Shown: piece after piece, positions 19,233-28,051 of the stretch
Layout: every line of letters starts with the position of its first letter
Position numbering within the stretch: position 1 is the first letter of the stretch
NCBI RefSeq assembly: GCF_011065405.1
Contig: NZ_CP047056.1
Span: 248,001-312,000, forward strand
Direction of reading: 5' to 3'
Source: Succinivibrio dextrinosolvens
GTDB lineage: Bacteria > Pseudomonadota > Gammaproteobacteria > Enterobacterales > Succinivibrionaceae
DNA length: 64,000 nucleotides
Notes under the pieces: model-generated
Seen by the model: the letters and a program-made list of their open reading frames with translations, nothing else
Database searches by the model: none
Told to the model about the DNA's origin: nothing
Position numbers and translations under genes: made by a program

Positions 19233-20234
19233 CTATTTAAGGGCCTCAAGACACAGACTGACCATACCTGATACAGTATCTTCCCTTAAATTATCTGTAA
19301 TCTCGATCTTAGGAAGCAAAGCCTCTTCGGCTGGAGTTCCGAGCTGTTTCTTTAATCTGTCAATAAAGCCTGGTCTTAAAGTCTCAGAATAAATAGCCAT
19401 ATAACCAGGATTTAAAACACACATTACAGCTCTGATGGTTCTGATGGCGAGATCATCCGCCTGCATGGATTCAGATGGCAAAACACCGATATCGTTATAC
19501 ATAGGGAAATAACGGATCTCCCCTGCCATTCCATCTTTTCCTCTTAAAACAGCTCCGTTATAACAGAATCCACAGCCGGGAATTTTTCCAGGAACAAGAA
19601 TAACTCCACTAACATATTCCTGATTTTTACATCTCTTATAGCAGCCTAGTGTTGCAGCATTAATATCTGTTTCAAAAAAAACTGGTATATTGAACTGCTT
19701 TTCAAGATGAGAAGATAGTCTTTTTGACTGACTGTCATGACGAATTGCACTTCCGACACGACCTCCGACATCATCTGAAGGCATCGAAACACCTATCACA
19801 GAAATCTTTGGATGCCTGTTGATATAACGTTCCATTCCAATTTTTAGCTCATTGGTCTGTATTGAATCAGATTCTTCAATAAGTTCTTCCTTTCGCTCAA
19901 TACATTCACCAAACAGATTATGAACAGAATAACCTACATATTTGTTTCCTGATCTTTTATATATAGATAGAATAAGCATGAGCTTATTCATCTCATTAAA
20001 TCGGTATGTAGATGCTGGACGACCGTTAGGCATATTCACCTTGCCTGCATCAAGAACCTCTCCAGAGGCAATCAGTAGAGATATTATTTTATTTAAGGTA
20101 ACGACAGAAAGTCCTGTCAGTTCCTTTAACTTAGAACTTGTACAAACCTGTTCATCATGGAGAGCCTGTCGTACAAGCTGCAGATTCTGTTCACGGATCT
20201 GACGTGATGTAATTGTAAGTGAAGTATCAACCAT
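19233..20234 (-). CDS. ROK-family transcriptional regulator
   Basis: A 333-residue regulator with an N-terminal helix-turn-helix (SSKLKELTGLSVVTLNKIIS, residues ~32-51) and a ROK sugar-kinase-like domain. The ROK zinc motif (CxCGxxGCxE) is not visible, and the protein is about 50 residues shorter than NagC or Mlc, so it is probably a sugar- or metabolite-sensing repressor without kinase activity. It is divergent from the 2-oxoacid oxidoreductase operon across a 439-base region containing an 18-bp palindrome, making autoregulation or control of that operon plausible but unproven. Confidence 0.82.
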   Translation of the reverse strand: MVDTSLTITSRQIREQNLQLVRQALHDEQVCTSSKLKELTGLSVVTLNKIISLLIASGEVLDAGKVNMPNGRPASTYRFNEMNKLMLILSIYKRSGNKYVGYSVHNLFGECIERKEELIEESDSIQTNELKIGMERYINRHPKISVIGVSMPSDDVGGRVGSAIRHDSQSKRLSSHLEKQFNIPVFFETDINAATLGCYKRCKNQEYVSGVILVPGKIPGCGFCYNGAVLRGKDGMAGEIRYFPMYNDIGVLPSESMQADDLAIRTIRAVMCVLNPGYMAIYSETLRPGFIDRLKKQLGTPAEEALLPKIEITDNLREDTVSGMVSLCLEALK

Positions 20235-20324
20235 TATCAGCCTTACTTTAATAACATTAATAAACCTAGTTTAATAATATCATTTTTTTTAATTTTGTTC
20301 AAAACATGAAAATTTATTATTTTA

Positions 20325-20342
20325 AATTAGCATTAGCTAATT
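20325..20342. promoter_or_regulatory. Operator-like palindrome in ROK/por divergent region
   Basis: AATTAGC-ATTA-GCTAATT is a perfect 7-bp inverted repeat with a 4-base centre, 91 bases upstream of the ROK start and about 330 bases upstream of the oxidoreductase operon. The whole divergent region (20235-20673) is very AT-rich and holds no gene. A dimeric repressor, perhaps the ROK protein itself, is the obvious candidate binder. Confidence 0.45.
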
Positions 20343-20673
20343 ATACAAAACCGAAGATAAATAACAGTATAAACGTATTTTTGTGATACATATATTTGTT
20401 ATATTTATATGTTAATCTATTACAAATCAAGATAACAACTTTAGATATATATCGCATTTTATTCCCTATTCTGACATTTTAGAATCTTTACCAAGCCTTA
20501 TATTTCAGCTTTTTGAATCAAACAAAATCAGATTTTCATTTTCAGATAAATTTTCATATTTTTTGTTAGTTATTTTTCTAAGATTTGTGAATTTTTAATA
20601 AATAACTAAAATTATCTTGACGGTTCTAAGAGAACCAATTTTTTTTTACATACACTGCAAACGAGGAGCCTTA

Positions 20674-21234
20674 ATGCTTCAAATTAGATTACATGGCCGT
20701 GGAGGCCAAGGTGTAGTGACCGCAGCTGAAATGCTGACTCTTGCAGCATTCTATGAAGGTCATCATGCACAAGCTTTCCCAAGCTTCGGTTCTGAGCGTA
20801 CTGGCGCTCCAGTGGTTGCATATGCTCGTATTGATAATAAAGAAATTCGTACTCACGAGCCTATTCAGCAGCCAGGAGTTGTTCTTGTTCAGGATAAGAC
20901 ACTATTAGGATCAGTTGATGTATTCGGTGGATTGGATCCAAACGGATATGCAATTATCAATTCAAAAGAAGCACCAGAAGTTGTTGTACCAGAACTAGTA
21001 AAGATGTTACCTAAGGGTCACGTATTCACAGTTCCTGCAACAGATTTTGCTATGCAGAAGATTGGTAAGCCTCTACCAGGAGCTCCAATGCTTTCAGCTT
21101 TAGCAGCTGTAACTGACATTCTGAAACTAGAATCAGTTCAGAAAGCATTCCAGGAAAGATATCCAGGTAAGGTTGGTGATGCAAATGCTGAAACCGCTGC
21201 CCTTGCATACAACTATATTAAGGGAGTTCTATAA
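20674..21234 (+). CDS. porG: 2-oxoacid (pyruvate):ferredoxin oxidoreductase, gamma subunit
   Basis: Gamma chain of a multisubunit 2-oxoacid:ferredoxin oxidoreductase; it contributes to the CoA-site side of the complex. The N-terminus IRLHGRGGQGVVTAAEML is the family hallmark. The start at 20674 is set by GAGGAG five bases before the ATG; an upstream start at 20617 would add 19 unlike residues. Its stop overlaps the alpha gene start by one base (TAATG), so translation is coupled. Order is gamma-alpha-beta followed by a fused reductase/ferredoxin. Pyruvate as substrate is inferred from the whole operon. Confidence 0.9.
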   Translation: MLQIRLHGRGGQGVVTAAEMLTLAAFYEGHHAQAFPSFGSERTGAPVVAYARIDNKEIRTHEPIQQPGVVLVQDKTLLGSVDVFGGLDPNGYAIINSKEAPEVVVPELVKMLPKGHVFTVPATDFAMQKIGKPLPGAPMLSALAAVTDILKLESVQKAFQERYPGKVGDANAETAALAYNYIKGVL

Positions 21235-22478
21235 TGCTTAAGCAAATCGAAGGTTCATTAGGTGTAGCTGAGGCAGTTGCTTTATGCCGTCCAGGCGTTG
21301 TATGTGCCTACCCTATTTCTCCACAGACTCACATTGTTGAAAACGTAGGTAAGTTCGTAAAGACCGGTACCTTAAAGGACTGTGATTTCCTGAATGTTGA
21401 ATCAGAGTTCTCTGCAATGTCAGTAGCTATCGGTTCTTCCGTTGGCGGTGCCCGTACCTATACAGCAACAGCATCACAGGGTCTGCTGTTCATGACAGAA
21501 GGTATCTATTCAGCATCAGGTTTAGGTCTTCCAATTGTTATGACCGTTGCATCACGTGCTATCGGTGGTCCAATCAACATCTGGAATGATCATTCAGATT
21601 CTCTGTCACAGCGTGATTCAGGTTGGCTGCAGTTATTCTGCGAATCAAATCAGGATGCTGTAGATACTCATATCATGGCATTCAAGATCGCAGAGAAAGT
21701 TGGTCTGCCAGTTATGGTATGTATGGATGGTTTCGTTTTAACTCACGCTTTTGAAAGACTGGATATTCCAGATCAGGAGACTGTTGATAAGTTCCTTGGT
21801 GAGTACGAGCCAAAAGAATACCTGACCCCAAAGGATCCTGTATCTATTGGTGCTATGGTTGGACCTGAGGCCTTTACCGAGGTTCGTTTCCTACAGCAGC
21901 GTAAGATGGCAAAAGCTCTAAAAGTTATCGAGGAAGTAACTGAAGAGTATCGTGCTCTTACAGGTTCTAAGTCAGGCGGTATCCTAGATTGCTACAACTG
22001 CGAAAACGCAGATCTGAAGATCATTATCATGGGTTCAACCGTAGGTACTGCTAAGGATGAAATTGACAGACTAAAAGCACAGGGTATCAATGTTGGTATC
22101 ATTTCCTTAAAGTCATTCCGTCCATTCCCTTATGAGAAACTAGCCGAGGCAATCGGTAACACCAAGCAGGTTATCTGCCTTGAAAGAGCATTCTCATTTG
22201 GTGCTCGCGGTATTATCTGCCCTGAAGTTAAACGTGCAATGGAAGGCAAGAACTGCGATATCAAGACTGTTGTAGCAGGCTTAGGCGGTCGCCCAATCTT
22301 CGGTACAACTATCAACGGTATTGTAAAGGATGCTCTTGCAGGCAAGTTTACTGAGGAATTCACCTGGTTTGACATCGACTCAAATGTCCTAAATGGCTAC
22401 ACTCAGAAAGCAGAAGGTATAACCTTCCCACAGGGTCCGCTAGGTCAGTCAGTTTTAGAAGACTCAGTCAAGGGTTAA
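21234..22478 (+). CDS. porA: 2-oxoacid (pyruvate):ferredoxin oxidoreductase, alpha subunit
   Basis: Alpha chain (414 residues) with the pyrimidine-binding domain, starting GSLGVAEAVALCRPGVVCAYPISPQTHIVE, followed by the transketolase C-like domain (IIIMGSTVGTAKDEIDRLKA). It pairs with PorB to bind thiamine diphosphate and cleave the 2-oxoacid to acyl-CoA, CO2 and reduced ferredoxin. The residues around EFSAMSVAIGSSVGGARTYT and FMTEGIYSASGLGLPIV match the pyruvate-type PorA branch. Second gene of the operon, sixteen bases ahead of porB. Confidence 0.92.
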   Translation: MLKQIEGSLGVAEAVALCRPGVVCAYPISPQTHIVENVGKFVKTGTLKDCDFLNVESEFSAMSVAIGSSVGGARTYTATASQGLLFMTEGIYSASGLGLPIVMTVASRAIGGPINIWNDHSDSLSQRDSGWLQLFCESNQDAVDTHIMAFKIAEKVGLPVMVCMDGFVLTHAFERLDIPDQETVDKFLGEYEPKEYLTPKDPVSIGAMVGPEAFTEVRFLQQRKMAKALKVIEEVTEEYRALTGSKSGGILDCYNCENADLKIIIMGSTVGTAKDEIDRLKAQGINVGIISLKSFRPFPYEKLAEAIGNTKQVICLERAFSFGARGIICPEVKRAMEGKNCDIKTVVAGLGGRPIFGTTINGIVKDALAGKFTEEFTWFDIDSNVLNGYTQKAEGITFPQGPLGQSVLEDSVKG

Positions 22479-22493
22479 GCAGGAGACAGTACA

Positions 22494-23555
22494 ATGTTAG
22501 AAAAGATTAAATTCTACCAGACAGGTTCAAACACTGTTGGTAATCGTATGTTAAATCCTGCTATGCGTACAAATCAGGCATCAGAGGATCGTAACAACAG
22601 CTTAATTTCAGGTCACAGAGCCTGTCAGGGCTGTGGTGAGGCATTAGGCGCAAGATATGCAATTGATGCTGCAATGAAGGCAACAAACGGACAGATTATG
22701 CTGGTAAATGCAACCGGCTGTCTTGAAGTTTTCTCAACTCCATATCCAGAATCAGCATGGAAGCTGCCATGGGTTCACTCCCTGTTCGGTAATGCTGCAT
22801 CAGTAGGATCTGGTCTTGCAGCCGCTGCTGCTGTATTAGCAAAAAAACACGGTGATTCTGTTGTTCCTCGTGTTATTGCTCAGGGCGGTGACGGTGGTAC
22901 CACCGATATCGGTTTTGGTCCTCTGTCAGGTATGTTCGAGCGTAACGACGATGTACTTTACATCTGCTATGACAACGAAGCATACATGAACACCGGTGTT
23001 CAGCGTTCATCTGCAACTCCTCCTTCAGCAAGAACAGCTACCACTCAGCTGGTTGGTGACAAACCAGGTGCTGACTGGGGTAAAGGTAAGGATGTACCTC
23101 TGATTGCTATGGCTCACGGTATTCCTTATGTAGCAACAGCTACCGTTGCTGATCTTCGTGACCTTGAGTATAAGGTTACAAAGGCAATGTCATTCCACGG
23201 CGCTCGTTATATTCAGATTCTTGTTCCTTGTCCTCTAGGCTGGGGCTTACAGTCAAATGCAACTGTTACCGCAGCACGTATGGCAATGGAAACAGGTTTC
23301 TTCCCTGTTTATGAAGCTGAATACGGCAAGATTACTTCTGTACGTAAGATTCGTCAGAAGCAGCCAGTGCTTAACTATCTGAAGATGCAGCGCAGATACG
23401 CTCACCTGACCGGAAAGAAGGCAGATCCAAATGTTGTTGCAAGACTGCAGGCAATGTGTGATGCCAATATCAAGAATTTCGGTCTGCTAGGTGATGATGA
23501 ACCAAGTTCAACACCAGTTGCAATTCAGGCTTACGAGCGTAGCTCAGCTGTTTAA
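22494..23555 (+). CDS. porB: 2-oxoacid (pyruvate):ferredoxin oxidoreductase, beta subunit
   Basis: Thiamine-diphosphate-binding beta chain (353 residues). The cluster/TPP motif GHRACQGCGEALGAR, the phosphate-binding AQGGDGGTTDIGFGPLSG and the DNEAYMNTGVQRS segment are all present; the last is typical of the pyruvate enzyme. Cysteines at the start (CQGCGE) and further ones would hold the proximal 4Fe-4S cluster. A ribosome site (GGAGA) lies upstream. It is followed after 15 bases by the fused reductase gene, so all four subunits should be made from one transcript. Confidence 0.93.
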   Translation: MLEKIKFYQTGSNTVGNRMLNPAMRTNQASEDRNNSLISGHRACQGCGEALGARYAIDAAMKATNGQIMLVNATGCLEVFSTPYPESAWKLPWVHSLFGNAASVGSGLAAAAAVLAKKHGDSVVPRVIAQGGDGGTTDIGFGPLSGMFERNDDVLYICYDNEAYMNTGVQRSSATPPSARTATTQLVGDKPGADWGKGKDVPLIAMAHGIPYVATATVADLRDLEYKVTKAMSFHGARYIQILVPCPLGWGLQSNATVTAARMAMETGFFPVYEAEYGKITSVRKIRQKQPVLNYLKMQRRYAHLTGKKADPNVVARLQAMCDANIKNFGLLGDDEPSSTPVAIQAYERSSAV

Positions 23556-23570
23556 AGGAGATAGTTAATC

Positions 23571-25199
23571 ATGAAGAATAAAGCTTTCGCTGTTACCCTT
23601 GATCCAGCTACTTCCTTACAGAATCACACTGGTTCATGGCGTACTCTGCGTCCTGTAAATGTATTCAAGTTGCCACCTTGCAACAATCAGTGCCCTGCAG
23701 GTGAAAACATTCAGCAGTGGCTGTATTATGCTGCAGAAGGTGACTATGAACACGCATGGCGTATTTTAACTGAAGAAAACCCAATGCCTGCTTGTATGGG
23801 ACGTGTCTGCTATCACACCTGTGAAGGCAAGTGCAACCGCGGTTTCTTAGATGAGAGTGTTGGAATTAACTCTGTTGAGCGTTTCTTAGGTGACTATGCT
23901 TTAGAGCATAACCTGTCTTTCAAGCGCCCAGCACGTGAAACCGGCAAGAAGGTTCTGATTGTAGGCGCAGGTCCTGCAGGTCTTTCAGCAGCATATCACT
24001 TACGTCGTTTCGGTCACACAGTTCACATCGTTGAAATGGGTAAGGAAGCCGGCGGTATGATGCGTTACGGTATCCCTGTATATCGTCTGCCACGTAATAT
24101 TCTTGATGCCGAAATCAAGCGTATCACAGATATGGGTGTAACCATTGAATGCGGCCGAAAAGTCGAAGATATCGAAGCAGAAAAGAAGAACGGCAAATAT
24201 GATGCTGTTATTCTTGGCTTAGGTGCTTCTATTTCAACCAACGTTGATATTCCTCAGGGAGATACCACTTCAATCCTGAACGCTCTTTCAGTTCTAGGTC
24301 AGATTGAGACCACCGGTGATATCCAGATTGCGCGTCGTGTTGCTGTTTACGGTGGTGGTAATACCGCTGTTGACGTAGCTCGTTCATTACGTCGTATCGG
24401 TGCAGAACCTATCATTGTTTACCGTCGTAACCGTGATAAGATGCCTGCAAACGAGGAAGAAATGGATGCAGCTATCGAGGAAGGCATTCAGGTTAAGTGG
24501 CTGTCTACCATTGCATCAGCTTCAAAGGATAAACTCAAGATTGAAAAGATGGAGTTGGATGAGAACGGAAAACCAAAGCCAACTGGTCAGTATGAAGAGT
24601 TACCTGCAGATGCTGTTGTTCTGGCTATCGGACAGAATGTTGATAAGTCTGTACTGTCAAAACTATCCAACCTAGAGATGGATAAAGACAGCGTTGTAAT
24701 TAACCAGGAAACCATGATGACTTCAATTGAAGGCGTCTTTGCTGCTGGTGACTGCGCAAGCACAGACAGAACCGTAACTCGTGCCATCGGTATGGGTAAG
24801 AATGCAGCTCGTGGTGTAAATGCTTATCTGAACGGTAAGACCTACAAGAAACCAGAGAAGCATGAGATTGCCAAGTTCGAGGATATGCATCCTTGGTACT
24901 ACACCGATGCTCCTAAGATGGTTCGTGAGGAACTTGAAGCAGCTCGCCGTTCAAATACCTTCGATGAGGTTCAGATTGGTCTGACCGAAGAGAATGCAGT
25001 GTTTGAAGCTCGTCGCTGTCTATCCTGCGGTAACTGTATGGAATGTGACAACTGCTACGGTGTCTGCCCAGACAGCGCTGTAATTAAGTTAGGTCCAGGT
25101 AAGGGCTATGAATTTAATTACGACTACTGCAAGGGCTGTGGTGTATGTGCACAGGAATGTCCATGCGGCCACATCAAGATGATTCCAGAGCAGATCTAA
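23571..25199 (+). CDS. GltD-like NAD(P)H/FAD oxidoreductase fused to a ferredoxin domain
   Basis: A 542-residue protein combining three parts: an N-terminal Fe-S region with paired cysteines (CNNQCPAGENIQQW, CMGRVCYHTCEGKCNRG), a GltD-type FAD/NAD(P)H reductase core (VLIVGAGPAGLSAAYHLRR, VAVYGGGNTAVDVARSLRR, GVFAAGDC), and a C-terminal 2x4Fe-4S ferredoxin (CLSCGNCMECDNCYGVCP, CKGCGVCAQECPCG) corresponding to PorD. In this operon it would pass electrons between the PorGAB clusters and NAD(P)H, making the complex an NAD(P)-linked pyruvate oxidoreductase. That coupling is inferred from fusion and position. Gene ends before a clear terminator. Confidence 0.9.
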   Translation: MKNKAFAVTLDPATSLQNHTGSWRTLRPVNVFKLPPCNNQCPAGENIQQWLYYAAEGDYEHAWRILTEENPMPACMGRVCYHTCEGKCNRGFLDESVGINSVERFLGDYALEHNLSFKRPARETGKKVLIVGAGPAGLSAAYHLRRFGHTVHIVEMGKEAGGMMRYGIPVYRLPRNILDAEIKRITDMGVTIECGRKVEDIEAEKKNGKYDAVILGLGASISTNVDIPQGDTTSILNALSVLGQIETTGDIQIARRVAVYGGGNTAVDVARSLRRIGAEPIIVYRRNRDKMPANEEEMDAAIEEGIQVKWLSTIASASKDKLKIEKMELDENGKPKPTGQYEELPADAVVLAIGQNVDKSVLSKLSNLEMDKDSVVINQETMMTSIEGVFAAGDCASTDRTVTRAIGMGKNAARGVNAYLNGKTYKKPEKHEIAKFEDMHPWYYTDAPKMVREELEAARRSNTFDEVQIGLTEENAVFEARRCLSCGNCMECDNCYGVCPDSAVIKLGPGKGYEFNYDYCKGCGVCAQECPCGHIKMIPEQI

Positions 25200-25223
25200 T
25201 CATAAAGAAGCATTAAGTGTAAT

Positions 25224-25254
25224 GGCTGTATATCCAAAAGGTATACAGCCTTTT
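25224..25254 (+). terminator. Terminator of the por operon
   Basis: A perfect 9-bp stem GGCTGTATA (25224-25232) with TATACAGCC (25242-25250) is followed by TTTT. It lies 25 bases after the operon's last stop. Confidence 0.9.
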
Positions 25255-25277
25255 ATGTATAAGGTGTTGTTAATAAA

Positions 25278-25661
25278 ATGGATTTCAATTATCTCAGATA
25301 CACTCTTAGGAGTTTTTTGGATTCTGATTTTAAACGGGAAGAGATATCAGATATCTTAAATGCCAAAGAACCTGAGAAATTCTCAAGAGCCTACCTGAAA
25401 AGTCTTAACTTCAAGGAAGAAAATGAATCGAGGATGAGAATCAGATTCAGAGTCCTGATTGACAAAGCCTATGCGGCGAATATCCCGCTAGGAGAAGAAC
25501 TAGGCCCCTATTCAACACCGGAGGATGCATATCTTGCAAGGCAAAGATATATTGCAGGCTATACCAAAAAAGGAGAGATCATTGCAATTCTAAACAAATT
25601 CCTACTGATGATTCTGCTAGCAATGTTATCTGTTGCAATTGTATTACTTTTCTCGTTTTAA
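25278..25661 (+). CDS. Hypothetical tail-anchored membrane protein
   Basis: A 127-residue protein with a charged helical body and one C-terminal membrane segment (LLMILLAMLSVAIVLLFSF), so it is probably tail-anchored in the inner membrane. It follows the por terminator on the same strand; AAGGTG stands fourteen bases before the ATG. I do not recognise the family and see no catalytic motif. The codon pattern looks like the surrounding genes. Confidence 0.6.
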   Translation: MDFNYLRYTLRSFLDSDFKREEISDILNAKEPEKFSRAYLKSLNFKEENESRMRIRFRVLIDKAYAANIPLGEELGPYSTPEDAYLARQRYIAGYTKKGEIIAILNKFLLMILLAMLSVAIVLLFSF

Positions 25662-25835
25662 TTCACATATTAAGAATAATTCCTGATTTTTTTAATTAAA
25701 ATATCTCAATAGGATCTATACTTATATATAGGTGAATGTTCAGTATAAAAAACAATATTTCCAATACAGTGGAATTGAAATTGTTTTTGATAAAACAATC
25801 TGTTAGCATAGATTTATGGTAAACATTTACCACAA

Positions 25836-26018
25836 GATTCCCTGGGGTGCGATCAAGTTATTTGTACCCTGAGCCGATATCTACAGACATTGGTGTCTTC
25901 CTGATTATAGTGTGCAGGCCCGGATTGCCCGCGGAAGCCTAAGTAGTCATCTGATGCCAAACTTGAACACACTGGTTCAAGGAGTCAAGAATAGCGGATT
26001 CACTTCCGGGGTTCTCAA
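25836..26018 (+). ncRNA. ssrS: 6S RNA
   Basis: Regulatory RNA that mimics an open promoter and holds RNA polymerase sigma-70 holoenzyme in slow growth. The conserved CCCTGAGCCGATAT after the 5' arm, the bulged central part (GCCCGCGGAAGCCTAAG) and ACTTGAACAC-ACTGGTTCAAGG match the gammaproteobacterial 6S pattern. The ends close as a stem, TTCCCTGGGGTG (from 25838) with CACTTCCGGGG (to 26010). End points are approximate. It sits in a 657-base gene-free stretch (25662-26318) upstream of crp; the usual ygfA neighbour is absent. Confidence 0.9.
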
Positions 26019-26106
26019 TTCTATATACCATTCCGATATTCATTTCCTAATTGCGATTTTTGTATAGTACAATTTGCGGGCTTTTCAAAAAACATTTTAT
26101 AAAATC

Positions 26107-26120
26107 GTGAATTAAGTCAC
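26107..26120. promoter_or_regulatory. Putative Crp binding site upstream of crp
   Basis: GTGA-ATTAAG-TCAC matches the core of the Crp consensus (GTGA-N6-TCAC) exactly. It lies 199 bases upstream of the crp start codon, between 6S RNA and crp. Autoregulation of crp through such sites is known in enteric bacteria; here it is an inference from the match. Confidence 0.6.
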
Positions 26121-26318
26121 TATATATACAAAATCTATGTTGAATTATGCCTAAGCTTTAACAAAAAAAAATTAACATATGTATAATGAAAATATCTTAA
26201 GAGCTCATTATTTAGTTAGCGGTTTAGCCTCTACTGCATTGGATGTAGAGCAAAAACTTAATATGAATTCTAAGTGAATTTATTTTTTTGATTTGGCTAT
26301 TTTTAGAGTAAAAAAAAG

Positions 26319-26960
26319 ATGTCTCCTATTATAAAACCACAAACTGACACAACTATCAGTTGGTTCTTAAGTCAGTGCCACATTCATAAGTACACTGCTA
26401 AGAGCACAATTATTCACGCCGGCGAGAAAGCTGAAACCTTATACTACATTTCAAAAGGCTCAGTTGCCGTACTAATTAAAGATTCAGATGGTCATGAAAT
26501 GATTCTGAGTTATCTGAATCAGGGTGATTTCATCGGTGAAGTTGGTTTATTCGATGAGTCAGAGAATCCTAAGCGTACTGCATGGGTAAAAGCAAAGACA
26601 TCTTGTGAGATTGCAGAAGTTTCATACAGCAAGTTCAAGCAGCTAGTACAGGTTAACCCTGAAATTCTGATGCGTTTAACTGCACAGATTTCACGTCGTC
26701 TGTCAGCAACTTCAGCTAAGGTCGGTAACCTAGCATTCTTAGACGTTACCGGTCGTATTGCTAAGACTCTTGTAAACTTAGCTCATCAGCCAGAGGCTAT
26801 GACACATCCTGATGGTATGCAGATTAAGATCACCCGCCAGGAAATCGGTCAGATCGTTGGCTGTTCACGCGAGACTGTAGGTCGTATCCTGAAAATGATG
26901 GAAGAAGATCATCTGATTACAGCTCATGGAAAGACTATTGTGGTATTTGGTACCAGATAG
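26319..26960 (+). CDS. crp: cAMP receptor protein
   Basis: Global transcription regulator of 213 residues, clearly orthologous to E. coli Crp. The cAMP domain ([25 protein letters not shown]) and the DNA-recognition helix-turn-helix ([20 protein letters not shown]) are nearly unchanged, so it should bind the standard TGTGA-N6-TCACA site. The conserved opening [20 protein letters not shown] supports the start at 26319, though the leader before it is A-rich without a strong ribosome site. It is followed by a hairpin terminator. Strong anchor for placing the organism in the Gammaproteobacteria. Confidence 0.97.
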   Translation: MSPIIKPQTDTTISWFLSQCHIHKYTAKSTIIHAGEKAETLYYISKGSVAVLIKDSDGHEMILSYLNQGDFIGEVGLFDESENPKRTAWVKAKTSCEIAEVSYSKFKQLVQVNPEILMRLTAQISRRLSATSAKVGNLAFLDVTGRIAKTLVNLAHQPEAMTHPDGMQIKITRQEIGQIVGCSRETVGRILKMMEEDHLITAHGKTIVVFGTR

Positions 26961-26984
26961 TTAATCTTTCGATTGGTTCTATAT

Positions 26985-27010
26985 AAAGCTGAGTCATACG
27001 ATTCAGCTTT
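26985..27010 (+). terminator. Terminator of crp
   Basis: AAAGCTGA (26985-26992) pairs with TCAGCTTT (27003-27010), followed by a T-rich stretch, 24 bases after the crp stop. Confidence 0.82.
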
Positions 27011-27202
27011 TGTCATTTTTAAATCTAAAAAAATTTCAATTCAACTTTATTGGCTTATGTAGAAATCTATTCTGAAAACTGACTTTCTTTTGCTGTATAA
27101 TGATACGGATTTGAAATCGTGAGAATAGAACTGTAGCATTTATTACACAGTTGATTTTTATATATTTCATAAATAGTGTTTTATAAAATTTAGGAGCAGA
27201 CA

Positions 27203-27733
27203 ATGGCTTCATTATTAGAGCGCAATGTTCACTCTTTTGATAAGAACGACCTTTTAGCTTGCAGTCGCGGTGAGTTATTCGGACCTGGTAACAGCCAGCT
27301 TCCAGCACCAAATATGCTGATGTTTGACAGAATTACCGATATCCAAAATGAGGGCGGTGAGTATGGTCTGGGCTATGTAAAGGCTGAACTGGATATTACC
27401 AAGGATTTATGGTTCTTCCAGTGTCATTTCCCAGGCGATCCTGTTATGCCTGGCTGTTTAGGTCTAGATGCAATGTGGCAGCTTGTAGGCTTCTTCCTTG
27501 GCTGGAGAGGTGGTCCAGGTAAAGGACGTGCTCTTGGCGTTGGTAAGGTTAAGTTTAAAGGTGAAGTTTTAGATCATGCTAAGCTTGTAACCTACGAAAT
27601 TAACCTGAAGAAAGTTATTGAACGTGGTCAGCTAATTATGGGCATTGCAGATGGCAAAGTTTATGTTGACGGTGAACACATCTATACTGCAGAAGATCTT
27701 CAGGTTGGTTTAATTCCACCAAAGAAAGCTTAA
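27203..27733 (+). CDS. fabA: 3-hydroxydecanoyl-ACP dehydratase/isomerase
   Basis: Bifunctional enzyme that dehydrates 3-hydroxydecanoyl-ACP and isomerises the product to the cis-3 form, the branch point for unsaturated fatty acids. At 176 residues it has the normal length. The active site is intact: His75 in [12 protein letters not shown] and Asp89 in CLGLDAMWQ. The start is preceded by TAGGAG. It stands alone between the crp terminator and its own. FabA is restricted mainly to Proteobacteria, which agrees with the other markers. Confidence 0.96.
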   Translation: MASLLERNVHSFDKNDLLACSRGELFGPGNSQLPAPNMLMFDRITDIQNEGGEYGLGYVKAELDITKDLWFFQCHFPGDPVMPGCLGLDAMWQLVGFFLGWRGGPGKGRALGVGKVKFKGEVLDHAKLVTYEINLKKVIERGQLIMGIADGKVYVDGEHIYTAEDLQVGLIPPKKA

Positions 27734-27753
27734 TTTCATATCTTTCACTTAAC

Positions 27754-27800
27754 ACCTCCATGTAAGGATATTTCTTATCTTATAATATGGAGGTATTTTG
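27754..27800 (+). terminator. Terminator of fabA
   Basis: ACCTCCAT (27754-27761) pairs with ATGGAGGT (27787-27794). The loop can fold further (GATA/TATC type pairing). T-rich sequence follows. Confidence 0.75.
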
Positions 27801-27882
27801 TTTTTTTCTTGTAAAGTCCCCTATCATCACCAGACAAAGACGATCTGAATAATCATATTCTGGTAAAAAGCCAAAGTTTCTC

Positions 27883-27911
27883 TTGCATAAATAAGACTTT
27901 TCTTTTAAAAT
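27883..27911 (+). promoter_or_regulatory. Sigma-70 promoter of 4.5S RNA gene
   Basis: TTGCAT (27883-27888) and TAAAAT (27906-27911) are separated by exactly 17 bases and lie about a dozen bases before the start of the 4.5S RNA. Confidence 0.7.
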
Positions 27912-27924
27912 ACAAAGGCTTTAT

Positions 27925-28028
27925 GGGGTTCCAGCCCTCGCGTACTTGTTGAAGGTTTAATTGGTCAGGTTCGGAAGGAAGCAGCCAGGGGCTTTATACA
28001 AGGTACCGCGATAAGGTTGGAATCCCAC
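27925..28028 (+). ncRNA. ffs: 4.5S signal recognition particle RNA
   Basis: SRP RNA that binds Ffh and targets membrane proteins. The universally conserved apical domain GGTCAGGTTCGGAAGGAAGC is present at 27963-27982, followed by AGCC. The ends pair as GGGGTTCCAGCC (from 27925) with GGTTGGAATCCC (28015-28026), closing the long hairpin. Ends are approximate. The next gene starts only about 25 bases downstream, so read-through into it is possible. Confidence 0.95.
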
Positions 28029-28051
28029 CCGATGAATCATGGTGGTTATCT

